Assembly: GCA_963082975.1 (NCBI GenBank)
Contig: OY720350.1
Coordinates: 47,446,734 to 47,510,733 of the forward strand
Reading direction: 5' to 3'
Length of the DNA: 64,000 bases
Source: Labia minor
Lineage: Eukaryota > Arthropoda > Insecta > Dermaptera > Spongiphoridae
Shown piece by piece: positions 34,777-46,517 of this stretch; position 1 is the stretch's first letter, and every line of letters starts with the position of its first letter. Both the position numbers and the translations under genes were made by a program. The notes beneath the pieces were generated by a model. The model was not told the origin of the DNA. It made no database searches and saw nothing but the letters and a program-made list of their open reading frames with translations.

Positions 34777-35328
34777 ACTATCTCGCCAAAAAATTTTAGA
34801 TGTTGAGATTTTGATGTTTTTATACGTTTTGAAGGTTCCTGAATCATTTTCACTAAGGTTGAGAAAAATATATGTGTGTGTATGTGTGTGTGTATGTATG
34901 AAACCAAGATTACGCAAAAACGGTTTGAGTTAGAATGATGAAATTTGGTACATGGGCATTATTCAAAATTCATAGTTTTCTATCAACTTTTGAGAAATGA
35001 AGCTCAACCGGAAGAGGGTCATTACCTACAACGTTTTGATTTTTTTCTTCTAAAGTGACCGTAAAAATAAAGCTATACGTTTGATAATTTTTCACATGAT
35101 TAATAATTGTATAAAACTGATATATATAGAATTTCAGCTTGATTGAATCGCTGAAAGTACCAGAATTAATTTTTTAACTTTGCTTGGTGCCATATACTGG
35201 TTCAATAAATATTATTTATTAATTTTAATTTATAATTTAATTAATTTAATTTAATTTAAATTAATATATGTTATTTAATCTAATTCAAATTAGCGAGATA
35301 GTCGAGTGGAGTCACTCCAGATTTTTTT
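34777..35328 (+). mobile_element. Helentron-like element, family A (copy A7)
   Basis: 5' end ACTATCTCGCC; 3' hairpin TGGAG TCA CTCCA then AGATTTTTTT. The palindromic GAGATAGTA after the 5' repeat and part of the CACGTG block are lost. The 208 bp upstream (34568-34776) are nearly identical to those upstream of copy A10 (45757-45962). Confidence 0.85.
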
Positions 35329-35672
35329 AATTTGATTTATCAATATTTTTATAATATAATTTTTATCTATTTATTTAATATTAAAAAACTATTAGTATAT
35401 ATACTATAGATATACTCCCAAAAAAGGCTTTGAAGCTTTTTTCTGAAATCCATATCCTATAGCATCACTTACTCAATATAATTAAATTTTAATTAATTAA
35501 TGTAAAATTCTTCAATTAAAAGGAACTATTTATGTTTAACTAAGTATTATACTATAATATAAATAAAGGAACACAATAAGATATTAAACATACATGGAAT
35601 AAATATAATTTATTAATTTAATTAATTTAAATGATTTATTGATTTTTTATTAGAAATTATAAAATATATAAA

Positions 35673-35708
<36 letters not shown>

Positions 35709-36376
35709 TTATCTTTAAAACTAGTATTCTTATTTTGTTATTCATACAAATAAGAACAGGTTCGTTAAACAGATAAAGTAGGAATTAATGGAGCTTTACA
35801 TAAATCTTTATGAGTTTTATATGTAAAATTAATTTTTAGGTTTTTTTTTTTGATAGATTAGCTATTGAATCTTGAGTGTACTATGAAGATGTTAAAAGAA
35901 TAATGATAATATTAATCGTCCCAGTTAATTAATTCTGAATTTATTAGCAGTGGGGCGCCAACCTGTGGAGGTCGTGGGAAAATTTTCTGTTGTCGCTAAA
36001 TTCAAAGCATACCTCACATTGGATTTATAGAATGTAAGTTTTTTCGTCAAACACATTAGCAATTAAAAAAACGTAGAGGTCACAGTTTTATAAAACGTTA
36101 AAGATATATTCAAATTATAGCCCTTTTCTTGAAATTTCCTTACTCTTCGTCATACATAATTCTAGTTCAAAATTAATTAATATTTTATAAATATTGTATC
36201 CTATTATATCATTTAATTATTTAATATATTATTAACTCTATATTATATAGGACTTACTTATTGATTAAGTTAAAGAAATGAAGAAGAAAATGAAGAGAAT
36301 ATATATATATATATTTTAAGAAGATAAGTTAACCCCTTAAACTATAAACATATAATATTAAATTAGTACTATAAAC
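35329..36376. other. AT-rich intergenic stretch
   Basis: AT-rich with a TA microsatellite near 35675-35705. CAGTGGGGCGCCAACCTG near 35949 resembles a hAT end, but no partner end was found. No gene. Confidence 0.45.
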
Positions 36377-36570
36377 CAGGGGTCGGCAACCTTTTTCAAT
36401 GGTCGGGCACATTTCTGAAATAATATAACAGGGGTGGCCACACTTGGTGATTAGAGCCAAATTGAGAAATCTAAAATGTTTGAGAGCCTGATCGCAAAAA
36501 CATTTTACCTATTTTTAGACCCCTGCCATAAACCACTTAGGTGATACAGGGGACTGGCTTCGTACGAAGA
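36377..36570. mobile_element. hAT-like terminal fragments
   Basis: Two hAT-type ends lie close together: CAGGGGTCGGCAACC at 36377 and CAGGGGTGGCCACAC near 36431. This suggests one MITE inserted in another. Right ends are unclear and no target duplication was found. Confidence 0.35.
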
Positions 36571-37800
36571 GTCTCTAAAGTGTTTTGAGTTTAAAATATT
36601 TTTTTATGTTATTTTTTTTTTTTAAATAAAAACCAATACCTCTTAATTAATTTATATATCTCGTTTATAAAATTATTTAATGGTCCAATTTTCTTATTGT
36701 AACTAATTTTCAATGATAGATTGTGACGATGGTAAATAAGACATTTGTCAGTAATCTATAATTATCCTATGAGATCAATTCTATTCAATATTTTGACGAA
36801 ATTTTCTATTCGAAACACTTGATTATGATTCATAACTAAAATAACTTGAATGAACCTGAGACACCTCCCCCTCCCCTTACCTCTTCCAGTCCCTTCTATC
36901 GATGACATATTAATTAATTGATCCTATTTGAATATCGACATTTCGTTCAATTGTTTTCCAATAGGATGCAAATGAGTGTTGGTTGCCTAAGAAAATAGAT
37001 CTTCGAGCCGAATGGAGAGAAGGAATGCGTGTTATGTCAATTCTGCGTGTTCTGCGTGCCCTCACGTGCCATTACGCCATTTGACCCATTTTCAAAGATG
37101 CTCAGGCCATTTTCAATTTAACCATTCCGTCTCCTTCTAGTTAATAATATGATAATATGAAACGTCTAATCACTCAATGGTAAATTATCGGTTGCATCCC
37201 AAAGGAGGGGCTCTATTATAAAAATTAATTAATTATATACTTAAAAGTACTAATCTGTTAACGATTCGATTGCATGCTATTAAACATATAACTACATACC
37301 CCATTAAAAAATTAAATTATTTTACTAATCACGAAAAGAGATAAAAAAAAATATGTAAAATTAATTATGAATAACAAATAGAAATTTTCATTAAATAAAT
37401 AAATCCATAAAAATAGAAATTTTTACTATTTTTTTTTTACTTTCACTTACTTTTATGCCTTTCATACATAAAAGTTAATTTTGTGTTTTCAGAAATATCA
37501 ATCAAAATAAAATTGTAAGAATTCTTTACTATTATTTATTTTATTTATTTATTATTTATAAAATTCATTTTTTATCATTTTTACGAATCATCTTAAATAG
37601 TATACATAATTATAACAATAGTTTAATAATAATAATAATAGATTAAATTAATACAATTTGATATAATTTTTGTATTACATTCCTTCCCCTTTTTGGGTTG
37701 GATTACAAAATTAAAATGATTTCCATTTCAATTTATCCAAAACATACATTTTAATTCTTTGCTAGAACTAATAAAAAATTTTACTACAATACTACTCATT
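36571..37800. other. Intergenic stretch with one GC-richer patch
   Basis: AT-rich, with a non-repetitive GC-richer patch at about 36850-37130 that has no coding frame and could be regulatory. (TAA)n near 37628. No gene. Confidence 0.4.
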
Positions 37801-37803
37801 TTT

Positions 37804-38357
37804 TACAGACCGACGATAGTAAGAGAGGTATTGTTTTCACACCAAATTTCACATGTGGAGATTTTTACATATCTCCACGAATCATGCATTTTCTTAACAG
37901 AAAAAAGTATTTTTAGCATGATGTCTGTCCGTCCGTATAGATGTGTACAGCGGGATGAATTGATCAACTTTTGGTGCAAATCCGGAAACCGGAAGTGGTA
38001 GTATTAGCGATCGACGATAGGAAGGGAAGGTTATTTTCATACCAAATTTCACATGAAGAGATTTTTTACATATTATCACGAATCATTCACTTTGCATTGG
38101 TTTTATACTCGAGAAAAATCATCTTTATTAGTTTTTTCTTAATTAAAATTATATGACGTCATCCAGCCATTCATGACGTCACAGCCTGGTCTTACATATA
38201 TATTATAAATAAAATAAAATTAAAAATATTTATGTTATATCCATATCAGTTTTTTATTACATTAATAGATATATTAAAATTATTTGAAATTGTTTCTGTA
38301 GCTGGAAATTAATTTATTTCAAACCGTCGGTCGGTTCGGACCTGGCCACAGGTCAAC
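37804..38357 (+). mobile_element. Helentron-like element, family B (copy B3)
   Basis: From ACAGACCGACGATAG to CGTCGGTCGGTTCGG and the hairpin GACCTGGCCACAGGTC. The microsatellite is short and about 60 bp after it are deleted (GTGTACAGCGGGATG). Confidence 0.85.
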
Positions 38358-39180
38358 TTATTTTTTGTCAATAAATTTGTTATCTATTACCATTAGTTTT
38401 AATTTTCAATTTGTGTATTCATTGATTCATATTATTATTTTTTTTAATTTATTTTTTTTTTATTTAATAATAACTTTCCTTCCATTGAGATTCAATATTG
38501 ATTCATAGGGAAGCGACAAAAGAAAAGAAACGATTCGCACACAATCTATTCTCTTGGAAAACAAATAAAAACTAAAAGTAAAAGTTAAGGATCATCATCT
38601 CTATATTCCAATCATACCATAAATTAAAATTTAAAATTATCTTTTTAAATTTTTCAAAAAAAAAAAGAAAAGAAATTCTTCACTTTTTAATCTAATAATT
38701 TGTTGTTAATTAATTACAATTAAAAAAAAAAATACTTAAAATGGAAAATGGAGTCATTGAATATTGCTTATATGAGAAAATATATTTCCAAAAAAGGAAC
38801 ATTTACTCGTTTCTTATTAAAAAACAAAACAACCTAAGTTTGTAAGTTGTATAATAATACCCAACATGTCTATAATTTAGAATTGTATTATTATATCAAT
38901 TTATATTGGAATTATATATATATTTTCATATTGTAACTATGAAAAAATATAAAAATTAATTTATAAATTTGTAGGAGTTTAAGTTTACTACTTGATTATG
39001 ACCTCCTCCTCATCCTCCTATTTTGGATAATATTCTATTCTATAATTTAAATCCCTGAGGGTAGTTTTTATTCCTATTTTTTGTCTACTTATTTCATTTG
39101 TTTTAAATTTGATAAATAGAAATGAATGAAATCGAATTGAAGATATAAACTTTATACTTGCTTCTATTACTTCCTTTTGT
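38358..39180. other. AT-rich intergenic stretch
   Basis: AT-rich. From about 39170 composition rises into the promoter of cuticle gene 3. No other feature. Confidence 0.5.
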
Positions 39181-39326
39181 GTCCTGTGTAATTTTGGTCA
39201 GGTGACCTGCATTCAGGGAGGTCACTGTAAAGGGATTCCCCTGCTTTGGTGTTATCACATGTGACGCGTAACACGCACGTGAGCATCCGACCTGGATTTT
39301 TCTTCCTGACACGCCTTATACTTTGG

Positions 39327-39334
39327 TATAAAAA
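39327..39334 (+). promoter_or_regulatory. TATA box of cuticle gene 3
   Basis: TATAAAAA 68 bp before the start codon, with a GC-richer upstream block (39170-39320). AGGTGACCT at about 39202 is a near-palindrome resembling nuclear-receptor half-sites, of unproven meaning. Confidence 0.7.
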
Positions 39335-39394
39335 GTAAGCGACTCGGACGCTTACTGGACCATAGTCTCTCTGACCGGACAAGTCACGCACAGA

Positions 39395-41107
39395 ATGAAG
39401 GTACAGCCGAAATCTACCAATTCTTCCGGGTGTCTGAGTAGTGTTTGCCCCGCAGTGTTCTCTTTGTGATGTTTAGTGATGCATGAAAAATGACAGTGCA
39501 TTCTCATTGCATTCCCATTTACGATAGGATCCACTCTTCTTTTCTAATACGACTCACCATTCATCATCATCTTGTGTTCTCTTTTTATTAATTTTTATTT
39601 GATTACTATTACAATACTTACTATTTATTTTGTTAAAATTGTATTCAAAAAAAATATTTATAATATAACCAGTGGCGGTCCTAGTTTTCCGGAAGTCTGC
39701 ATACTGTTTTTAAAATATCCATTTTTTTTATATCGATGGTCATTAAATCTATTAAATAAAATTACTATTTGATATAACAGTTATCAGTAAAGAAATTGAA
39801 AATTTGATGAATTTGATATCTATTCTAAAATAAACTATGCGCGCGCGCGCGCGCGATTAAATGTTTACATTTCATATCATTTTTTTTAAAAAAATTTGTG
39901 AGTGTGTGTGTGTGTAGTCAAGTTTACGAAAAAACGGTTTGATGAAATTTGATATACGGGCATTATTCCAAATTCATAGTTTTCTATCATCTTTTGAGAA
40001 ATGTAGCTCAATCACCTACCACGTTTTTATTATTACTATCTCGCCAGTGTGTGTGTATGTAACCAAGATTACGCGAAAACGGTTTGAGATAGAATGATGA
40101 CATTCGGTACATGGGCATTATTCAAAATTCATAGTTTTCTATCAACTTTTGCGAAATGTAGCTCAACCGGAAGAGGGTCATTACCTACAACGTTTTGATT
40201 TTTTTTTCTTCTAAAGTGACCGTAAAAATAAAGATATATGTTTGATAATTTTTCGCATGATTAATAATTGTATAAAACTGCTATATATAGAATTTCAGCT
40301 TGATTGAAAGTACTGTTGAAAATAACATTGCCAATCACGCGCCAACACGTGACTTGGTGCCATCAAGAAAGCCAAACACTCGCTGGATTAATAAATATTC
40401 TTTATTAATTTTAATTAATAATTTAATTGATTAAGTATAATTTAAATATAATATATGTTATTTAATCCAATTCAAATTGCGAGATAGTCAAGTGGAGACA
40501 TTCTAGATTTTTTGTTATTAATTTAAAAAAAACAACCGTTTTGATTTTCTTTTTATTATATATTTTACATATTATATAAATTTTGTTTTATTTTGTTTTT
40601 CTATTTGAAATTTTGCTGAAATTGCAGTGGATTTGTTTCGCCGTGGTTCTCTGCATCGTCGAGATGTGCCAGAGTGTGATCGTTACCCCGGCAGATGCCG
40701 TCGTCTACGATCACCCCCAATATCAATTCCAATACGCAGTAAATGACCCATCGACAGGCGATTCCAAGGCGCAACATGAAATCCGGAATGGTGACAACGT
40801 CCAAGGCGCTTACAGTTTAATTGAACCGGACGGAAGTAGACGCACCGTCGAATATACAGCAGATCCCCTCAACGGTTTCAACGCAGTCGTTCATAGAGAA
40901 CCAAGTGCGCATCCCGTTGCCGCCTCTGCGCGTTATGTTGCACCGGCACCTGTCGCCTATGCAGCCGCACCAGCCCCTCTTGCCTATGCAGCTGCCCCAG
41001 CCCCTGTCACCTATGCAGCCGCCCCAGCTGCAGTTGCCTATGCAGCGGCTGGACCAGCTATCCGACACGCTACTTATTCATCACCCTATACACAATACAC
41101 TTATTAA
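39395..41107 (+). CDS. RR-2 cuticular protein with AAPAP tail, two exons (gene 3)
   Basis: Exon 1 (39395-39400) encodes only MK before AAG|GTACAG. Exon 2 (40628-41107) starts after TTGCAG, giving 161 residues. Residues 1-18 ([18 protein letters not shown]) are the signal peptide. The RR-2 domain is about 34-93 ([45 protein letters not shown]). The tail is four repeats of the YAAAPAP type and ends [11 protein letters not shown] frame can be opened further upstream at 40583, but it would lie in intron sequence and give no signal peptide start, so I prefer the MK exon. The 1.2 kb phase-0 intron carries two family A pieces and a GC dinucleotide run. AATAAA is at 41185-41190. The product would be secreted into cuticle and bind chitin. 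Confidence 0.92.
39839..39855. repeat. (GC)n run, Z-DNA-capable
   Basis: An uninterrupted alternating GC tract of about 17 bases in the intron of gene 3, 40 bp before a family A fragment. CG-alternating DNA is the best Z-forming sequence and is out of character for this AT-rich region. Confidence 0.85.
39897..40023 (+). mobile_element. Helentron-like element, family A (partial copy A8a)
   Basis: Fragment from the GT microsatellite through ACGAAAAAACGGTTTGATG and ATTCATAGTTTTCTATCATC to CACCTACCACG. Both ends are missing. It directly precedes copy A8b. Confidence 0.75.
40035..40513 (+). mobile_element. Helentron-like element, family A (copy A8b)
   Basis: 5' ACTATCTCGCCAG is joined directly to the GT microsatellite (about 110 bp of the 5' region deleted), followed by the complete core and the 3' GCGAGATAGTCAAGTGGAG hairpin region. 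It lies in the intron of gene 3, same strand, 115 bp before the acceptor. Confidence 0.85.
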
Positions 41108-41189
41108 TCCCATCGCCTTGTTAATTATCACTTTCTGTTTTTTGTTATTTTTTTTATTCTATGTTAAATATTTGTAAATATTATAATAA

Positions 41190-42114
41190 AAATACAATAA
41201 GTACAATTATAAATATTAATTAGAGATGGTTCTTTTATTTAACTAAATATTTTACAAAATATAATATTAAATACATGGTAAACCGATGCGACACTCGGAA
41301 GTTTACAAAAATTATTCTTTATGGACTTTAAATATTTCATTGGGGTTTATAATGATTTGCCTCCTTTCTACTTTTCTTATATTTCTTACAGAATCTATTT
41401 ATACATAAAAACTTTATTTCGAAAAATTAAAAACGAATTAAACGATTTAAAATATTCTAAATATAAAAAATTGATTAATACAATATCAAAAAATGTGACG
41501 GGTATCAAGCGCAATGTCGCTCATGACGTTAAAACTGCAGTTAATAATTACTAAGTTTAATTAATGAAAAACACAAAAATGATTATTCCAGAGGCTCGAT
41601 TTTTCTAAAAAAAATTCTATTCTACTTCTACGAATTTTAAAAAAAATCTTTAGCCGAATAAAATATATCAAAAATATACAAATATATATGCGGGAGGGGT
41701 TGGATCGTTTTCTAGGGGTAAATTATCTCGATAGAGCAACAACAACACTTGTTTGGGTTTTTCTATAAAATGGTTTATTTACAATAAATATACATATGCA
41801 AATACACACACTCTCTCATCATCATCGAACAATCAAGCATCTAACTAGCATCCAAAACGAATCGTCCCAAACGAATAGAGTGTTCCTTGCGGGGGTTCTC
41901 TTTCCAATTTATATATTAATCCCGCCCCCTACTGAAACATCGGTTGTTTTCGGAGAGTTTTTCCTGGCCGCCACCAAGGCCTGATCAGGGATGCGGGCAT
42001 CCCGTGGACCCACAAGAAGGGCCACGGTTGCATTTACAACCAGGAACAAGGAAGTGGATTGAAGAGATTGAAACACCCTTATCGCCAACATCACTTGACC
42101 TCAATTTCAACTCC

Positions 42115-42157
<43 letters not shown>

Positions 42158-42180
42158 CATACCTTTAAATACATCTATAT
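41190..42180. other. Intergenic stretch, partly GC-richer
   Basis: A 77-codon + frame at 41321-41554 is unrecognised. From about 41700 to 42110 the sequence is GC-richer and repeat-like but matches no family I can name. It ends in a (TA)n microsatellite at about 42117-42156. Confidence 0.4.
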
Positions 42181-42690
42181 AATTAAAAAACTACATGAAG
42201 CCTTAGAAGGAGTTTATCCTTCTAAGGCTTCATCGAGGTTCTGGTACTTCTGGTACCATTGGAACCTTCATGAACCAAGGAGGTATAAGGTTGAAAATTT
42301 CAAAAAAGTTGATCCATTCCAAAGTTATGGGCAAAAAACCGACTCTAAACACCGCTCCATGTGGCGCCTCTGATGGCTCAGTTAAGAAGTTTACACTCAA
42401 AATAAAATTAAAAATTCTAGAGATTTCCTTACAAAAAGAATGTTTATAATATTTAAATTTTTATTTTAAGTTCTAATATTCTATAATATTAAAAGTAACT
42501 AGAACGAATATTACTCCTTTTGCAAATTTGGTTGAAAATGAAGATTCAAATGAGAAAAAAATAAACTGATTGAATTAAAATAAATTAAAACCTTTCGCAT
42601 AGACTTTCAACAAATTACTATGAATTACATCGGGGGTAGAGGGACAGAGGCCCCTGTGCAGGAGCGAAGAGCGCCGAATGCGCTCTGAGA
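42180..42690 (-). repeat. Interspersed repeat, family D (copy 2)
   Basis: Inverted counterpart of 29255-29790. Its end carries a perfect 17-bp hairpin at 42195-42233 (ATGAAGCCTTAGAAGGA, loop GTTTA, then the inverse), which copy 1 preserves only in part. Confidence 0.75.
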
Positions 42691-43985
42691 AACTAGTATA
42701 TATGAATATACAATTTTTGCTAGTATAAGATGATAAGATTAAAAATAAATTATATATATATATATATATTTAACGAATCAATTAAATTCAAAAAAACCAA
42801 TATATGAGGAAAGTTAAATTTATTAATTAATTTATATTAATAATTATATCAAGGAAACATCCCAAAGAATATCTTTTCGAAGTTGAAAAACTGAATCAAT
42901 TTGTATAGTGATTAAAAAATGTTATTTAAAATTTACAAAAATTAGAAAAATAAGAAAATTACAAATCAATTTGTGCATGGTTCCATTATCACCCAAATAA
43001 TTCAACATTTGAGTATACCTATATACATATATATATATATAGATATATAGATATATGTATATATATATAGATATATAGATATATGTATATATATATAGAT
43101 ATATAGATATATGTAGATAGATAGTAAAGGTAATATATAAATTGAATTCATATTAATAAATAAAAATGTGAGAAAATAAAATCGTTTCTCATCAATCTTC
43201 TTTATCGTTGAATTTCGATCAATCTATTACATCAGAGGTTGATCGCTTTTATTTATTTAATACTTATAAATAAATTATATTTATGCTACTTTCTTCAGAA
43301 TCTCATTTTATCATAATAATAATAATAATAGCAATAATAATATTAGCATAAAACCAACATTTGTGGTGAAAAATACTGTTTATTAACCCTTTCAATAGTC
43401 CAACTTTTTTTAAAATAATATTTCCTTCTTAATAAAAATACATTCAAGTTTTTGATTTTAAAATCGATAAGTGACTTCACATATGTCTAGGATTTCATTG
43501 TAAATTCATTCCATGCTTTGAATAATATGAAATAAAAAAATATATATATCACGCACTTTATAGTGAATAAATAACCGACAATTGCTAAGAAAATATAAAT
43601 ATAGAGTAACATAATAAAAAAAAATGGAATATATTATAGAAAATCAAATGAAAGGGAATGGAAGGTCGAACCCAGATATTTATTATATCCACTTCCAAAA
43701 ATTCTAATTTTTTTTTCTGTTACCTTGTATGATATTTTAAAGTAACATTTATTACTTTTCTACACGATATTTTAGAACATAAATCGGAAGATCTAATTTT
43801 TATAATATATCAAATTATACTGAAAAGAATACTTGATTTTATTTTTATTTGGTTGTTGCAGGTGAAAATAATTTTCAAAGGAAAAAAAGAAAGAGAAAGG
43901 ATTAATATAAAGAAAGGTTATTTAATTTTTTTTCATATGACAATTTTATTTTTGTTATTTAAAATTATTAAAATAAATAAAAATA
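42691..43985. other. AT-rich stretch with minisatellite
   Basis: ACAATTTTTGCTAGTATAAG at 42710-42729 is the inverse of the family C 5' end. A minisatellite of about 30-bp units (ATATAGATATATAGATATAT) occupies about 43035-43125. No gene. Confidence 0.5.
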
Positions 43986-43987
43986 AG

Positions 43988-44570
43988 CTGGAGCGTCTCC
44001 ACTCGACTATCTCGCAAATTTGAATTGGATTAAATAACATAATATATTATATTTAAATTAAATTTAATTAATTATAAATTATAAATAATAAATATTAAAC
44101 CAGCGCATGTTTGGCACCATGGCACGTGTTGGCGCGTGAGATTTGCAGTGTTAAAAAATTAATTCTGGTACTTTCAGCGATTTAATCAAGCTGAAATTCT
44201 ATATATAGCAGTTTTATACAATTATTAATCATGTGAAAAATTATCAAACATATATCTTTATTTTTACGGTCACTTTAGAGGAAACAAAATCAAAACGTTG
44301 TAAGTAATGACCCTCTTCCGGTTGAGCTACATTTCTCAAAAGTTGATAGAAAACTATGAATGTTGAATAATGTCCATGTACCAAATTTCATCATTCTAGC
44401 TCAAACCGTTTTTGCGTAATCTTGTCTACATACACACACACACACACACACACCGACATTTTTCTCAACCTTAGTAAAAATGATTCAGGAACCTTCAAAA
44501 CGTATAAAAACATCAAAATCTCAACATCCAAAATTTTCATGATTGCAATAGTATCTCTTACGAGATAGTA
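43988..44570 (-). mobile_element. Helentron-like element, family A (copy A9, full length)
   Basis: Inverted, nearly intact copy running from CTGGAGCGTCTCCAC to GAGATAGTA. The 3' hairpin keeps its GGAG/CTCC stem while the loop differs from other copies, which favours a conserved structure. A (CA)n microsatellite is present. Confidence 0.9.
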
Positions 44571-44599
44571 AAAAAATAAAAATATATATTTAGACTCTT

Positions 44600-44670
44600 T
44601 TCAGTGGGTTAGTGGACAGCAAGACAGTCTACCTCACTGAAGACTCGGGTTCGGGCCTAGAGAAATTCAA
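44600..44670 (+). other. tRNA-like segment, possible SINE head
   Basis: CAGTGGGTTAGTGGACAGC resembles a polymerase III A box and GGGTTCGGGCC, about 35 bp further on, resembles a B box. The flanks do not form a seven-bp acceptor stem, so it is not a functional tRNA. It is either a SINE head or chance. Confidence 0.25.
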
Positions 44671-45029
44671 TAATTAATAATTTCTCTTTAAAAGCTCTGC
44701 GTGATCCTCAGGGTCTATTCGCAAATATTATTATTATATATATATAATAATAATATTTATATTCTCGTGAATAAATCTTTCTATTATCAATTATGAAATT
44801 TCAAAATTCATCAAAAATTTCATTTTAATTTTTTTTTTTTTTGAAAATGTTATTATTAGTAAGATTATTTTTAAAAATTCTTTTTAATAAAATTATATGT
44901 TTTATTAAATAATGGAAGAGCAATGATATAAATTATAAACTTATTTTCTAATAATTTATTAATTATGAAATCGTGAGGAATCATAATATTATTTCTTTTG
45001 TAAAATACAAAATTAAATAAAAGTAGAGG

Positions 45030-45740
45030 AAAGTGTTGTACCTGAGGACACTTTATTTATTTTTTACTTTGTTTGAATAAATAAACTACTGCCAATAGCT
45101 CTAATCTAAACTCCATATCTTTGTACATACTGTTGTACTAGAGGACATACTATGTTGTACCTGAGGACATTGCAATAAAACACGGTACATTGAGTAAATC
45201 TACACTTATTTATTGGAATATTAATAAAAAATATTAACTTTAAAAAATAATCATTAAATTTCATAAACATAAAAAAATAATTCAAACAAAATTTAAATGT
45301 TGTGGAAGTTTAACATTAAAAGAATAATATCCCCTGCGGACATCGGGCTCAGGCATAACTTTTTTTATTTGTTTACTGTTAATGGTGCTTTTATCCCTCA
45401 CATTAGGAAATACATACTGTTTTTTACTTTTTTTCAAGAAATTTACTGTGATTGGAGTGTCTTCAATTTGGGTAACTTGACCCACATAATACAAATTCGT
45501 TTTCTTCCATGCAAACTCCACAAGAACCCAGCACCCAAGAACAGGAACTAGGGTTTCTTCAAAAAAACTGCATTCATCTCCATCTTCTAAGTTAGAGGTA
45601 GAAGCTGCACCATCTGACCCATCTTTTTCTTCTTTCCTCTCTACTTCTTCTTGGGTCACCACTTCTTCCTTCTTTTGATACCTCTAGCAGCCCTTTCAGC
45701 CTCAATTTGGGCTTTTACAGGTGTAGAAGATAGAATTTAT
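45030..45740 (-). mobile_element. Pogo/Tigger-like transposon remnant
   Basis: Contains the minus-strand coding fragment 45282-45662. Beyond its 3' side are three copies of the 17-bp word TGTTGTACCTGAGGACA (45034-45050, 45131-45147 with two changes, 45153-45169). Such subterminal repeats would fit transposase-binding sites. No second terminus was found; the element ends at a repeat shared with 34568. Confidence 0.5.
45282..45662 (-). pseudogene. C-terminal domain of a pogo/Tigger-like transposase
   Basis: A 126-codon frame. After an acidic Glu/Lys/Asp-rich segment it reads GCWVLVEFAWKK, YYVGQVTQIED, ITVNFLKKSKK and YVFPNVRDKS. This resembles the small beta-rich C-terminal module (GDWVLVxF, YVGxV, FLRKS, FxFPxxxD) seen at the end of many insect proteins derived from pogo/Tigger and jerky transposases. 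The DDE catalytic core expected upstream is missing, so this is a fragment. It could also be an exapted exon, but I see no promoter or splice evidence. Confidence 0.55.
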
Positions 45741-45756
45741 GACTACACGTCTTCTT

Positions 45757-45962
45757 GACAGAAATATACTTAATTATATTTAATAATAATTTTATATATA
45801 TATATATAATATATTTATAAATTATGTAGGAATCAGAAAAATAAATATGATTATAGGTGAATGCAATTGGATGGTAGCGAAATCTGTAGGCAAATCGAGA
45901 CATTTGCTCGCTCGACTTATAGTACCAGTTTAATATTTTGTTTTTAATCCCTCTGTATATTT
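45757..45962 (+). repeat. Duplicated flank of family A copies A7 and A10
   Basis: About 205 bp, including GTAGGAATCAGAAAAATAAA, GGTGAATGCAATTGGATGG and CGACTTATAGTACCAG, nearly identical to 34568-34776. With the adjoining element, the duplicated block is about 760 bp. Confidence 0.85.
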
Positions 45963-46517
45963 ACTATCTCGCCAGAAAATTTTCGATGTTGAGATTTTGA
46001 TGTTTTTATACGTTTTGAAGGTTCCTGAATCATTTTCACTAAGGTTGAGAAAAATGTCTGTGTGTGTGTGTATGTATTTAACCAAGATTACGCAAAAACG
46101 GTTTGAGCTAGAATGATGAAATTTGGTACATGGGCATTATTCAAAATTCAAAGTTTTCTATCAACCTTTGAGAAATATACCTACAACGTTTTGATTTTTT
46201 TCCTCTAAAGTGACCGTAAAAATAAAGATATGTTTGATAATTTTTCATATGATTAAAGATTGTATAAAACTGCTATATATAGAATACCAGCTTGATTGAA
46301 TCGCTGAAAGTACCGGAATTAATTTTTTAACCCTGCAGATCTCCGCGCCAACACGTGAAGTGGTGCCATCAACAAAGAGCCCAACATTCGCTGATTTAAT
46401 AAATATTATTTATTAATTTTAATTCATAATTAATTTAATTTAATTTAAATATAATATATGTTATTTAATCCAATTCAAATTTGCGAGATAGTCGAGTGGA
46501 GACTCTCCAGATTTTTT
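45963..46517 (+). mobile_element. Helentron-like element, family A (copy A10)
   Basis: From ACTATCTCGCC to the 3' hairpin (TGGAG ACT CTCCA) and AGATTTTTT. The next copy starts at the following base. Confidence 0.85.

Noticed and set aside
35949-36000. Single hAT-like end CAGTGGGGCGCCAACC
   Set aside because: No matching opposite end or target duplication.
41321-41554. 77-codon frame downstream of gene 3
   Set aside because: Lys/Tyr/Ile-rich as expected of AT-rich DNA; no domain.
41700-42110. Possible retroelement end
   Set aside because: GC-richer and repeat-like, but no terminal repeats, coding motifs or second copy could be found.
43030-43125. CRISPR-like array
   Set aside because: Units are adjacent AT-rich minisatellite repeats without unique spacers.
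44600-44670. Functional tRNA gene
   Set aside because: No acceptor stem or clean anticodon arm can be drawn, so it was kept only as a weak SINE-like feature.
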